64,000 bases of DNA from NCBI GenBank assembly GCA_000729835.1, contig JFHB01000118.1, positions 1 through 64,000 of the forward strand. Reading direction: 5' to 3'. The notes beneath the pieces are model-generated. The model was given only the letters and a program-made list of their open reading frames with translations. It searched no databases and was not told the DNA's origin. A program made the translations under genes and the position numbers. Positions 19,269-32,300 of this stretch are shown here, piece after piece. The stretch is from Atkinsonella hypoxylon (taxonomy: Eukaryota; Ascomycota; Sordariomycetes; Hypocreales; Clavicipitaceae). Position 1 is the first letter of the stretch, and each line of letters starts with the position of its first letter.

Positions 19269-21658
19269 AGTGCTGCCCCTACAAAAAAGATTAGCTGTTC
19301 TAGCTGTTCTAAAAATTAAGTGTTAGTTATTAGAAGGTATATTAGATTAAACTAAATAACTTATTAATCTAGCTGTTATAAAAGGCGTAGAAAGGTAGTT
19401 GTTATTTTATTGTATAAGTACGCATTATTGTTATTGTAGTGTAATCTGCAGTATAGGTTGCTACATTTACGTATTTTCCTATGCACTTACAATGCCTAAA
19501 TTACACTTATAATCTAGTAACTATTAAATCTATATATTAAATTAACGGATTTCCTTAGACCTAATAGAGCGTTAAAGCTTATTCTATATTCTATATATAA
19601 GTAAAGTTGCACAAAATTATTCTAGATAATATTAAATCCTATAAATTAATCTTATGTAATAAAGCTAATTTATTAAATCTATATAGTATATTCTTTATAT
19701 AAGATTATTCTATATAGTGTTAAAAGTATTAAAAATTAATCTATATTAAAGTAAATTTTCTATTAGATCCCTTTAGTGCATTTCTTTATATATATATAGC
19801 TTATTCTAATCCTTAGGCATTAGTAATAGCAGTAAATTGTTAGTTAGTTATAGTAGGCTGTTAGTTCTCTTTAGAAAGTAAAGCTAAAGAATGTTTCTAG
19901 TGGCTTTAGGGAGAGTTTTACCTAAGAGGCATTAGTCTTACGCTTAATAAGCGTTTCTACTAGTTTATCTACAGCTAGCCTCTTAGTTAGCGTTTTTACC
20001 TTAGTTAGCGTTAGCTTTACTGTAGGAGGTATCTTTTGTAGAATTAATAGAGAGAAATGCATTAAAGATAGGTTAATTAGTATAAATTAAGCACTTCTTC
20101 TACATTAAATAGTGCTAAATCTATTACTAAAGAGGCCTTATACAGCAATAAGCTAGTTAGCTAAGCGTTCTAAGAAGTCTATATAAATATAGTTAATTTT
20201 ATATTATAAGCGTCTACTTTCTGCCTATAGTATATTAATATTGCTAGTAACCTTTAGTAAGGTTTTATTTTTATTAATAACGTTATTAATACCTTTATTA
20301 AATTAACTTATACTATTTAGTTAGTTATATATACTATAAATAGTAGTTTACAATTTATTAAACTACTTATTAAATAGACCTCCTTTAGCCTTTATTTTAA
20401 CCTAGTTAATCTTTTTATTTAACTTATTAATTTTAGTAATATAGAGGTTAAGTTACTTCTGTATAGCGTTACTACCTATAGAAGTGTCCTTAAGGTAGGC
20501 TTTAATTATTTCTTTAGCGTTAGATTTACACTTCTTCTAAAGAAAACTATTACACTAGCTCTAGAATTACACCTTAGCTAATAGAATAAAGAGTAAGTCT
20601 ATACAGCTAATATTAGCTAAGGCACCTATAATAGTGCTATTAATCCTGCTAAATTTATTAAAGAAGTAAATAGTAAGTAACGCTACCTATAACAGTAAAC
20701 TAGTAGATAAATCTACAGTAATAGTTTCCTTACCTCTTTTTACTATATTGCTACTATAGTATATAGTAGCAGCTACTTTTGCCTATATCTTGCCTCTTCT
20801 AGCTACTTTAGCGTTACCTATAGATGCTTTAGCATCCTTACCTTTATATTACTAGTTCTAGCGCTTTACTTTATAGTTATTATAAATCCTAAAGATATAT
20901 ATTACTATATTCTACTAGAGTAAGTAATATATATTGTCTTTAGAGACCTTAATACTAGTTTTATCTATTGTACTGCCTTTAAGGGTAAATTTATAAATAT
21001 AAGTATAAATAGTATTTTCTATATTCTATACCTTTTCTTTAGCTCTATTAGTGTAGCAATACTAACTATAGTTTTCTGTAATAAGCTCTACATTAGTAAT
21101 GTTAATGTTATCTTTAATTTCTATAGAAATAGTGCTAAGGATAAACTTATTAACTTTTAGAGTGCTCTTAGCACTTCTAGGCCTACTAAAAGTGCTATAT
21201 AAGTAATAGAAATTAAGCAATATAAGATAAGTTTTAATATTATTTAGCTCTATAGCTACTATATTACCTTTATAGTTATATTCTTACTCCTTAAACTTAG
21301 AACCTTTACTTTTAGCGTTAGAACTATTATTATAATTAATATATATATTAGAAGTAATATATTCTTCTTTAGGTTTAAATAGTAGTAGTATTATAGCTTA
21401 AGTGTAGTTACTATTGTTATTCCCTTCTTAGAATAGGCTATTTAGGTTTACTAGAATTAATAATTCTAAACTACTAAAAGAAAAAGATAATAGTAGTAGA
21501 TTTTCTATAGAGAGAATAGAAAAGGCTAGAAGTAGCTTTATAGAGGCTAGTTAGTTCTATAGGCTATAGGAATTTGCTCTATAGGCAGTCTATTGCTCTT
21601 AGTGTAGTATTCTAGTGTTTAACTATTAAAAGTAGCTAAATAATAGCCTAAAGGGATA
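19269..21658 (-). pseudogene. X third frame downstream of pol
   Basis: Minus-strand equivalent of Y 52140-54529. It lies between the integrase tail and the 3' LTR and is open except for TAG/TAA. The content follows the Y copy, where I describe the possible membrane segments and coiled coil. No similarity to a named family is recognised. Function unknown. Confidence 0.45.
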
Positions 21659-21989
21659 GAAAGAGCAGCAGCTATAATAGTATTAATAAATTTATAAAGA
21701 CTTTATAATATATAAAGGTATAAGGAAAAGGTTATATAGTAAAAAGCGTAAAAATTTATAAAAGTAAAGGTAAATTTATAGAAAAAGTAGATTAAAATAA
21801 TAGTATATAGATTTATAGGTGTTTTCTTCTTAACCTTCTATAATTCTATAATATAGATTAATTTTAATAGTTCTAATAATAATAAATAAGGAAATAAGGA
21901 AAGAGATACTAAGAGATTTAAATAACCTATTGTATAATAAAGGAAATTAAGACTTATAAGGAAAAGAGTTAGTAGTAGGCTTCTACTAG

Positions 21990-24900
21990 CTAATTTAGGG
22001 TTTTTTAGTAGGCTATATTACTCTTCTAATAACGCTAATACTCTTCTTCTTAATTTATAGAGTGCTTCTATAGATATTTATTTATAATTTTAAAAGCATT
22101 AACTTTAAGCTTATCTTTAGAAATCTATTAGTTATCTTTAGTAAAGAACCCTTTCTATTGTATAAGGAATTCTAAATGCAGCTTACTTAACCTACTGTAG
22201 AAACGTTAGATTTAATAGGCATAAATTTGCTTAATTTCCTAATAGTCCTTTATACTAAACCCTTCTATTGCAATTAGCAGTAGTAGTTGCTCTTCTTAGT
22301 TAAAAGGGTCTTTACTTTATCTTAGCTTCTAAAGGTAAGCTGCTAATACTACTAGGTGTATATATAAATCTAGTAGAAAATCTAGGCAAAACAACAATAA
22401 GCTTACTTTTATAAGAACCTTATATAGCTTTACTTATTAAGGAGACTATTTCTTTTTTAGCTTTCCTAGAAGTATATATCTTTAGTGTAATTATAGGTAG
22501 ACTATATTCTCTACTTTAATGTTAATAGGCTTATACTAAGCGTTATATTTAATCTTGCTTAAGGCATTTACTATACTAATAGCTGTTTCTGCCTTTTACT
22601 AGTATAGCTTCTAAAGTACAGCTATATTGCTTATATCTATTCTATTGCTAGGAACGTTATCTAATTAAATTAAATTAATAACAGTAGCTAGTTAAAAACT
22701 ATATATAAGTTTGTTAAAGGAAATCTCTATACTAGCTACTACTACATTATTAAGTTAGTGCTATAGTACTAGAAGTATTATAGTCTATAGTGTATCTAGA
22801 TTTATAACTATATAGTATTAAACAGTAATAATAACTATTTAATTCTTCTATTTAGCTGTTCTATCTATCTATAGGTAGTAAGCTATAGCTATAAGCAATT
22901 TACTTTTAATTTAGGTAAATATACTTCTCTAAACGTTAGAAATAAACTTTAGATCTTAGTTGCTTATAATCTACTTAGAAAGGCTTTAGTCTAATAAATA
23001 CAGTATCTATAAGAGCAGTTCTACCTAAATTTCTGCTGTATATATTGTATACTTAAGTATAAGAATTGTTTACTTACTAAATAGGTAATTTACTAAATAT
23101 AGTAAGTTATAGAAGCTATATTTATCTTTTTGCTATAGAGTATTTATTAAGCTAACTTTAGGTATATTAGTAATAAAATTAAGCAAAATTATATAGAAAA
23201 GAGTTAGAACTAACTTTAATAACCTTAATTTCTCTAGTAGCTTACTGTAGTTAATTGCATTTTCTTTATAAATACAGCAGTAAGCAATATAGGCTTAAAT
23301 TTACTTATATATTTACAGAAAGTAAACTACCTATAATTCTGCTGCTATTCTATAGGCGCTAAAATAGTTCTAATTGTTATAAACTGTTTTAAGGATAAAT
23401 TCTACAACCTTTATAGGTATATATAGTTAGAATAGGCCTTTTCTATTATAATAGTACAAAAGTCTATTGTCTTATAGGGTTTATCTATATAGCAGAATCC
23501 TTAGTCTTCTTTATTAATTTTACTAATTCTACTTTTTATAAAAGCCCTTAATACTTTCTATAATTCTACTAAGCTTTAGATTAAAACTATAGCCTTAAAT
23601 AATTTCCTCTTTTAAACCTTTATATAATACTGCTGTAGCGCTATATTCTTTAGCAAAAAACACGCTTATATTAAGCTTATTAAATTTACTATTATAAGCC
23701 TTCTCTTAGTATAAGACTATAACTAGCAACCTAAAGAGTATATCTAGCACTACATTTAGTACTTCTAGTATATAGAAAACTCTTAGGTTAAATTACAACA
23801 AATAATTAGCTACTTTAGCTAATTTTAGGTTAGCTTTATCTAGATCTATTATAGTAAGTAAGGTATATTTAATAATCCCTTTTGCTAATAAGTAGTCTAT
23901 AATAATATTAATAGTGTAGCAGTTAAATTAAACTATTTTCTATAGCTTTTAAACACTTTATATAATTATAGCTACCTCTGCCTTAGTTAATCTATAGTGT
24001 TTCTTTAGGTTAAAAGTATATCTTAAGAGAAAAAGGATTAGTTAAAGCTAATTATTTTTAATATCTTTACTAGGTATACTATAACTATTCTATTTACCTA
24101 TAAGCTAGAAGATAAAGAGCCTAAATCCTTTCTTATAAGCGTTAACTTTAAAGAATAAATACTTACTAAAGTTATAGTGCTATAGAATAGTGTTTTTATT
24201 AAGGTATACCTTTACCTCTTAAAATGCCTTCTTTTTTTTAGGTTTTAGCAAAAATATTACTTTTTAAGCTTTCTTTTAGTGTATTAGTTTTAGTAAACTA
24301 TTAGCTAAGCCTTTCTTATAAAGCTCTTATAGTAAAGTAGTCTTTTATTTCTATAGTAAGTAAATTTATATATTAAACTATAGAATACTCTTCTATAAAA
24401 AGCTAGCTATACTAATAAAGGTCTTTAGATTTATAAGATTTACTAGAAACTTAAGTTTTTAAAAAGCTTTTAGCTTATTGTTTATATTAGTAATTCTATT
24501 ACTATTAATAATAAAACCTAATAGCTAAATAGCTAAATAGCTTATAAATAACTTCTTTATAGCTATTATTAACTTATTTTTCTCTAGAATTAATAAAACT
24601 ATATTAAGGTATATAAGGTAGTCTTTAGTAAAGTTAAAGAATATAATAATATTATTAATATAGATTTATATAAAATACTAATGCTTTTAAAATAATTAGT
24701 CTATATACTATTAAGCAAAAGCTAGTGCATTCTTAAAGCCTATAAGCGCTATATTTAATACTTTTAATCTTTATTTTAATATTACTACTATATAAGATTA
24801 GTGCTTTTATTTTATAGAAAGCTAGTAGAAAAACCCTAATATATTAAAGAGCAAAAATATCTTCTTACTATATATATTTACTATAATATTTAATTAATCT

Positions 24901-25400
24901 AGTAAGAAGTATATATCTAGTATTACTACACTATTAAGCAGCCTTATATTAACTATAACTTATTCTTTTCTTTCTATTAAAGTTTTAATCTATACTATAA
25001 AGGCTAAGTAGGCTATAGCTACTAGGTTGTTTAAATATAATATCTTTCTACTTAAATATAGCTTATTGTAAACCTTATCTAGTTTAGCTTTATCTTTAGC
25101 TTCTAGTAGGTAGATTTAGATAGGTTTTAGCTGCTTTTGCTATCTATCTACTAGATCTACTCTTATATACTAGTCTTTAGGTATAGGAATAATACCTTTA
25201 TTACAATAAATGTTATATTTATCCGTTAAGTTAATAAGTTTAGCTATAATATTTAGGTTTAAGTTTTCTACCTTAACCTTATATTTATTGTAAATATATA
25301 GTATATCCTTAAAACAAGAGATTCTATATATAAAGATACTATTATTAACTTTCTTAGGGTTAAATTTACTACTATTACCTTCTTCCTATATCTTATAATC
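21990..25400 (-). pseudogene. X reverse transcriptase, RNase H and integrase
   Basis: Reading down the minus strand: RT with catalytic box Y-I-N-N near 24650 (both Asp changed to Asn), the following F-(S)-N-(S)-T-K-D-Y-L segment, RNase H near 23900-24100, and integrase with Y-C-C-A-Y-K-E-S-like zinc motif near 23250-23280, core segments, and a chromodomain-like tail near 22030-22230. The order and motifs match Y 37164-39911. TAG/TAA stops are frequent throughout. Confidence 0.75.
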
Positions 25401-26230
25401 TTCTGTAAGTAATAAACTATTATTAGGTGCAATATCCTTAGAAAAATATATATATAAATTAAATAGGTTTATAATTATATAGTTAGCCTTAAGCCCTTTA
25501 TTATACTAAAGATAAGCAACCTTTTAATTTTTCTAGATTATAATAAATTTATTTAAATAGTTATAGGCTACTATTTATTTCTAGTTAGTTATACTAAGTA
25601 ATACATCTAGAATAAGGTTAGATTTTAAGTATATATAGTAGGCAGTAGCCTTTTTATTAGCTAGTACCTCCTTTTATTTAACTAGAATATACTTCTACAA
25701 TTTTAGCGGAATTATTACAGCTTATACTACTATTATATTCTAATATAGAATCTTTAAAATTAGCTAGAAGATACCTATTTCTATAACTATATTATAAATA
25801 AACCTAATAGTAGCCCTAGAGCGAATAAAATTAATTTTAACACTATAATTATAGAGAAAGGTTAAACCTAGAAGAAGCTTTAGCCCTAAGTTACTTATTA
25901 CATTAGCTGTAACTATAAAATAGCTAGTTATAGGCACACTATATATAGATCTAGGAATATAGAAGTTAAATATAGCTGTCTTAGAGATATAGAAGGACAA
26001 TTGCACTTTAGTAACTAGTTTTAGCTCTATTTTTGCCTATTTTATATTCTAACTAAACTAAGTTAACTATACTTTATTAACTAGCACTAAAGAGGTTCTA
26101 GTATTTAGGTAGATCTAATACAATAGTTCTTTATTATAGAATTAAATAGAAATCTTTAGAAAGGAATTTAACTTTAGAATACTAGATTTAATAAGCTATA
26201 GCCTTATAACTACTTTAACTACTTACTCTA
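25401..26230 (-). pseudogene. X protease region and RT start
   Basis: A minus-strand segment free of stops runs from 26006 to 25764 (80 codons), including S-F-Y-I-S-K-T-A-I and P-R-S-I-Y-S-V-P-I-T-S. It lies between gag and RT, where gypsy elements carry the aspartic protease. I cannot point to an intact D-S/T-G motif. This segment is missing from Y, where the deletion took place. Confidence 0.5.
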
Positions 26231-26499
26231 TCTAAATTCCTTATAAATTCTTTTAGTTTGCCTTTATTTAAACCTTTTTCTTTTACTTTTCTTTACTTTT
26301 AGTAAAATAGGTTTTAATAAAGTTAGATTCTAGGCTAGTTAGTAGTTCCTTAGTATTAACTATTTCTCCTTCTTCTATTAGCTAATATCTATAGCTTTTA
26401 AGGTACTTCTTATAGTCTTTTTAGTTAGATTTATCTTTAAACATTATTATATAGGTATATTCCTTATTATTCTATAGTAAGCTTTATTGTTAAAAACGT

Positions 26500-28700
26500 T
26501 AAAGCTGCTAAAGATACTATAGCTTTAGCTAATAATTCTAGCTAGCTCCTAAATTCTAGTTCTACTAAGGCTAAAGTTACTGCTCTTTTAGCAGCTAATT
26601 CCTTTAGTTTTACAGTAAGTATTAAGTATAATTATTCTAGTAATTTTTATAGAATAGAGGTTAGAACTAAAATTAACTATTACTTCTATTCTAGTTAGCT
26701 TAGTTACCTTAAGCTGCTTTATTGTTTTTAAAGTCCTTACTATTAAATTTACTCTAAGTATAGTAAGTATTAGTACCTTCCTTATAGTCTTCTAACTTTT
26801 ATTATTTTTCTAGATCCTTAAGGCATTCTTATAGATCCTTAACCTTATTATTTACTATAGTAATATATATAAATCTTAGGTCTTTTACTGTTAGAATTAA
26901 GTATAACTATTATAATTCTAAGTATAGCTTATAATAGAGTCTTAAAAGGAGCTAAAGATTAGTAGTTTTACTATTTATATAGGTATATTAGAATACTCTA
27001 GAGGTAAATTCTCTAAATAATTTTTCTTTAATTATATTCTACTCTATAAACTTAGCTAAATCTAGCTATATTATTGTATCCTAGATCTATATACTAAATT
27101 CTTTATAAATAGCAGTATAAATAGAGTTTAAACTGCTAAAAATAGCTATTTTTTTATAGTAATTTAGATACTACTTATACTATATTAATATATTCCCTTT
27201 AAAGAGAGTTTAGAGCTTAATGTAAATAGCTTTCTAGGCGTTAATTGCACTATAGCTACAGTAGTCTTTAACAGCTTAAATCTATAGCTCTATATTATAG
27301 AAAATAGTGTGCTTTCCTTTATATAAAATTAGCTTATAGATATTTCTATTATTAAAGGGTTTAAAGTAACTAATATTAGTAATCTTCTATATAAAATCTA
27401 TTTATTCCTTAGGGGTTTAGAACTATATATTACTTTAGTTATTCTATTTCTAATATAGATCTAGCCTCTTATCTGCTAAATTTAGCTAGAGATTATTGTT
27501 TTTAATATAGTATAGTACCTATTAATTTATATACTAATATTTAAAGTTACTAAATGCTTAATTCTAGTCTTTTTTAGTATTTTAGCTCTTCTTAGCTTTA
27601 CTATTATAGTATTACTCTAATAAATTCTTTAGAAATTATAGTAGCTTTTATTCTTTTAGAAAAGTACTAAGGTATTTATAGTATTTCTATATTATATAGT
27701 TTCTTTTACCTAAAGGTTACTTTTAACCTTACTTTTAGTTTTAGTTGTTTTTTAGGGGTAAGTAAGAATTAAAAGCCCTTTACCTATAATCCTTAAGCTA
27801 AAAGCCTTATTAGGTATAGTATTATCTATTATATTTATTCTAAGGTTTAGGTATAGTCTCTATCTTCTAGGCTAAGTATTATTACTCTACCTAAAGAGTA
27901 GTAATTTTATTGTTTAATTCTCTCTATAATCTACTAATTTTATTAATTAATTCTCCTCTAATTCTATTAATTTACCTACTAATTTCTATAGAAAAATCTA
28001 TAAGCTATTTTAGTAAAGGGTTCTCTTTTCTAAGTAAATTTACTACTTTTTTTACTTTATACCTTAGCTTAAAGGTATAAAACCTTTAATAAACCTATAA
28101 AAGTAGTAAGATTTTAGCTAGTTCTTTAATTAGTAAGTTCTTTCTAGCAGTTTAAGGTATATTTAATAGATCTAGGTCCTTAGTAAGCAGTGTAAATCTA
28201 GATCTCTATACTTATTTTCCTTTAATATCCTAGGTAGAACTAGCACTAGCTTTATAAATAGTGTCTTCTAAGCTATTAGATCTAAATAATCTAGCTTTAG
28301 CTTTTCCTTTTAGTATTGCTGTTAGTAAATCTATAAGGAGTTTAGTAGATTTAGCCTTATTAATAATTCTATTAACCTACCTCTATATCTACTGTACTGT
28401 AGAAGTGTTAACAGTATTCTAGTAAAAAGGTAGTTCTACTAGCTTAGGTTAATTATATAATTTAAGCTGTTTATTAATAAATTTATAGTAAGTAAGATAA
28501 AGTAGTAAGCTTCTTTTCTTTTAAGGTATAAGATCCCTTTTTTAAATCTAGAAATCTAGATTTTAGTAGTAAAATTTATAGAATTAGTGTATAGTTTTAA
28601 GTTCTTTATTAGTAAAAGGAATATAGTTCCTTCTACTAAGCTCCTTCTAAAGTTACTCTATCTTAAATATTATAATTTTAGCTTTTTAAGCTTAAGGAGA
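26500..28700 (-). pseudogene. X gag
   Basis: Reverse-complement match to Y 2030-4960. It is uninterrupted by the TRIM element: the empty site is GCTGT at 28318-28322. It includes the same coiled-coil segment near 27900-27970. Frames are RIP-degraded. Confidence 0.6.
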
Positions 28701-28732
28701 GTTAGCAACAATTAGAAGCAATTGCTACTACT

Positions 28733-28975
28733 TATTACAGTAGAATCTAATATAGGTTTATTAGAAGTAACAATAGGTTATTAGATTTAATAGGTTATAT
28801 AAAGATTTATAAGAGAAGTTGTAAGAGTTGCTATAAGAAGCATTTAGTAATAGTGTTCTAGTAAATAATAGTTAATTGTTCAATCTAACTACTTAAGTGT
28901 TGCTTCTAACTACTTATACATAATTGCGGTTACGTGCACTAGTGACCTGCGGGTCTGTAGGATTATCCCGTAACA
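28733..28975 (-). repeat. X 5' LTR (243 bp)
   Basis: Ends on the right with GGATTATCCCGTAACA. The leader on its left, read on the minus strand, repeats the TTGCTTCTAA primer-site candidate, whose partner is kept inside this LTR near 28890. Confidence 0.9.
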
Positions 28976-29399
28976 CTTATCCTTATAGATATTTCTATTA
29001 TACACTTACTAATTGTTAAGAGCGCTATAAAGCTCTTTTAATCTTGTTCTTTAGCAAAGAGAACAGTGTATTTTGCTCTTATTGCACTAATATATATCTT
29101 TAGATAGTTACCTTGTTTAGAGAATACGTCTACTTTCTATTTTATAGCTATACCTCTCTTAAGGATGTCTATAGCAGCTTATACAGTAATTGCGTCTAAA
29201 GTAGCTCTACTGCTGTAAGCTGTAAGTAGCAATTTGCAAAAGGTTACAGTAACTACAGCTAGATTTGCTATAATGCTCCTTTTGTAATATTCTAGGGTAA
29301 AGACTAAGTAGATTAACTATTTATTCTTCTAAGGCTCTAGAAGGTTCTTTATAAGGATCTTTCCCCCTTTATAGCAGTTAATATTCCTTACTCTTTCCC

Positions 29400-32300
29400 T
29401 TAAACATTAGAACTACTAGAATTTTGCTAGAAGATTAAGTGTAAATTACTTAAGTTAAAAGATAAAAAAAAAATAAAAAAAGAGTAAAAGCTAAGCAGCC
29501 TCTCTAGTTAAAATAGAATAGAATTATACTTATTTTTAGCGGTTTTTAAAAACTTTTTATATATTCTATTTAATTTAAGTTTATAGTCTTAATTCTAATT
29601 AGCTTTAAATCTTTAAATAATCTTAATATACTATTATTAAATCTTAGTTAGTCTTAAATATATAAATAAATAAACTTAACCTTCTTTCTTCTTAAAGCTA
29701 AAAATATAGAGACTACAGCATTAGCTTTTATAAAAGCTACAATAAGTTATATATCTTAGTAAAGTTATAGGTAAATTACTAAGATTAAATAATATTGTTA
29801 ATCTCCTTATAGCTTCTACGCTCTTCTTTAGGTATTATTAGTAAATAAACTTCTATTATATACTTTAGATAATATTATAGTAAAAGGTTTACTTTAGCGT
29901 TATTATCCTTAAAATCCTCTTTTTAGTATAGCTATAATATATAGTCCTTAGAAACTATTTAATCTAATATATTATACTAAGCATTAGTAGGTTGCAATTT
30001 ATTAGTATCTTACTTAAAGTTGCTAGTGTCTTTACTATACTAGGCAGTATATTATAGAGTATAGAGCTATTTATTAGCAGTAAAAGTCTACTATTCCTTT
30101 AGATTAAGCTTAAACTTCTTAATATAATCTCTAGAAATAGTTTTATTAAGCACTATACTATCTAGAGTTTTTAAATAGTAAGCACTAGTAACTTTTGCTT
30201 AGCTATATACTTTAAAAGAACTATTCTATTGTATTACTAACTTCTTCTTTATTAATATATCTATAACCCTTTATATATTATATATAAGAACTAAATCTTT
30301 TAGAACTAATTAATCTTTCTCCTTTTGCAATAATGCCTCTTAGTTCTAGTTTATTTAATTAGCTAAGTATTGCTTAAATATAAAGACTTTTGCGTAAGCC
30401 TTTTAGATATCTACTTCCTTTTATTCTAGCATTCTAACTCTTACTTTAAAGAGATTCTATATTGTTATAACTTCTAACTAATTAATTAACCTTTAAGTAG
30501 GAAATTTAACTTCTAAAGGAAGAATAAGCTTTTAACTGTAAATTAAGTAAAAAGTAGATTTACTATATAACGCTTATATAGCTATATAGTTTACTAATAG
30601 TGCCTTATTTAGTAATTTAAACTACTTTCTATTAAAACCTTTTATTTTTAAAAGAGTAAATATAAGCATTTAATAATTAGCTTTAATAAGTAAATTAGCT
30701 TTTAAATTATATACTAATATCTTAATCCCTTTAATTCTAATAGCTTTAACTGCTTTTTTAAGATTTCTATATATTTCTAGCTCTCTATTAAAAACTAGAA
30801 ATTAGAAGACTCTAAATTATATAATTAGTTTTATTAAGAACTTCTAAATAGCTGCAATATTAATATACTATATAGAGTATGCTTCTACCTATTTAGTAAG
30901 GTTATATCTTACTTCTAAAAGGTACTTAAAACTATAATTAAGTAGTATATATTAGGTATTAATATATATCTTACTTATTAGGTTGCCTAAAGCTACTAGT
31001 ATTAATAATTCTTTAGGCCTCTAAGGAGTAAACTTTTAGTATATTTTACAATAGAAAATTATTACTTAAACTATATTCTAGAGTTCTTTCTAAAAGTACT
31101 TAATTCTAGCTACTTAAAATATAACTTCTATACCTTTATAATCTATTTACTTATATAAAGCCTTAATAATTTTCTTCTGTTGCATTAGGTCTTTAATAAC
31201 TAAAGTAAAACCCTTTATTATACTAATTAGTCTTTTTTACAATAGGCCTTTATCTAAGAAGTATTGCTTAGCACTTATATAAAGTTGCTTATACTTACTC
31301 TTATTTAGATTAAATAGTTTTTATAATATTAAAAGAAAATCTATAATTTATTAAGTTCTAGAAGTATAGTATACTTTATTGTGTAGCTAGATCTTATTAA
31401 CGTTAAGCTATAGGTTAATAAAATCTTTAATGTTCCCTTTAGCTGCTTAATTTAATATATTAAAAGGCCTACCTTCTTTATACAATAAAGCATTAGCTAT
31501 TTTATTCTTTTCTTCTAGAATATACTTAGCTATAAAATTAAACAGTATAATATAACTAATCTATTGTATAATAAGCGCACTTAAGACATTATTAATAGCG
31601 CTATTAAGCTAATATATAAGTACCTAAGAATTAGTCTCTAGAGTAAAGGGAACTCTATAGAGATAAATTTATAGCCTTCTTAATATATAAATAATAGCTC
31701 TATATTTCTACTTTATTCTATTATACTTAATTTCTAAATTGCTCTAGTATCTACTTTTATATTATATAAAGTGTTATTACCTATTAATAATTTACATTAA
31801 AACTACTCTTTATCCTTTTAAGCTTATATTAACTATTAATATAATTTCTTTAGTGCTTAAGCTAAGATTAATTATTATAAGAACTAGTGCAGTTATTATT
31901 ATATACTTAAGGACCTCTATAGCGTTCTTCTAGTTTAGTCCTTAAGTTTACTTAGCACTCTTCTTAAGTAAAATTATAAAAGACTTAGCTTTTATAGAGT
32001 AATACTATACCTAGATATAATAATAGCCTATAAGCTTAAGAAAGAATTTAACCTTAAAGACATTTTTATACTCTATTTACTCTAGAATCTTTATTACCTT
32101 TACTTCTAAAGGTTTTCTTCTATTAGTACTATATATAAATTTAATAATCTCTATAGTCTTCTAGTATAGCTTTAATTTTATAGTAGATATAGTGTAATTA
32201 GTTAGCTTAATATTAATAAGAACTTTATTAATATTAATTAAATATTCTATAATATATCTTTATATATTAAGTAACACTTTCTCTTTATTATATATAGTAG

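Larger units (their letters stand above)
19026..28975 (-). mobile_element. X: full-length sister of gypsy element Y
   Basis: 9950 bp bounded by two 243-bp LTRs, on the minus strand. It supplies the uninterrupted reference for Y: gag, protease, RT, RNase H, integrase with chromodomain-like tail, third frame. The flanks do not form a target duplication: ATAAG on the left (19021-19025, COP-A1) and CTTAT on the right (28976-28980, Z1). In Z2 the uninterrupted site reads ...TAGCTTATTC. X is therefore probably a recombinant of two insertions. Confidence 0.85.
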
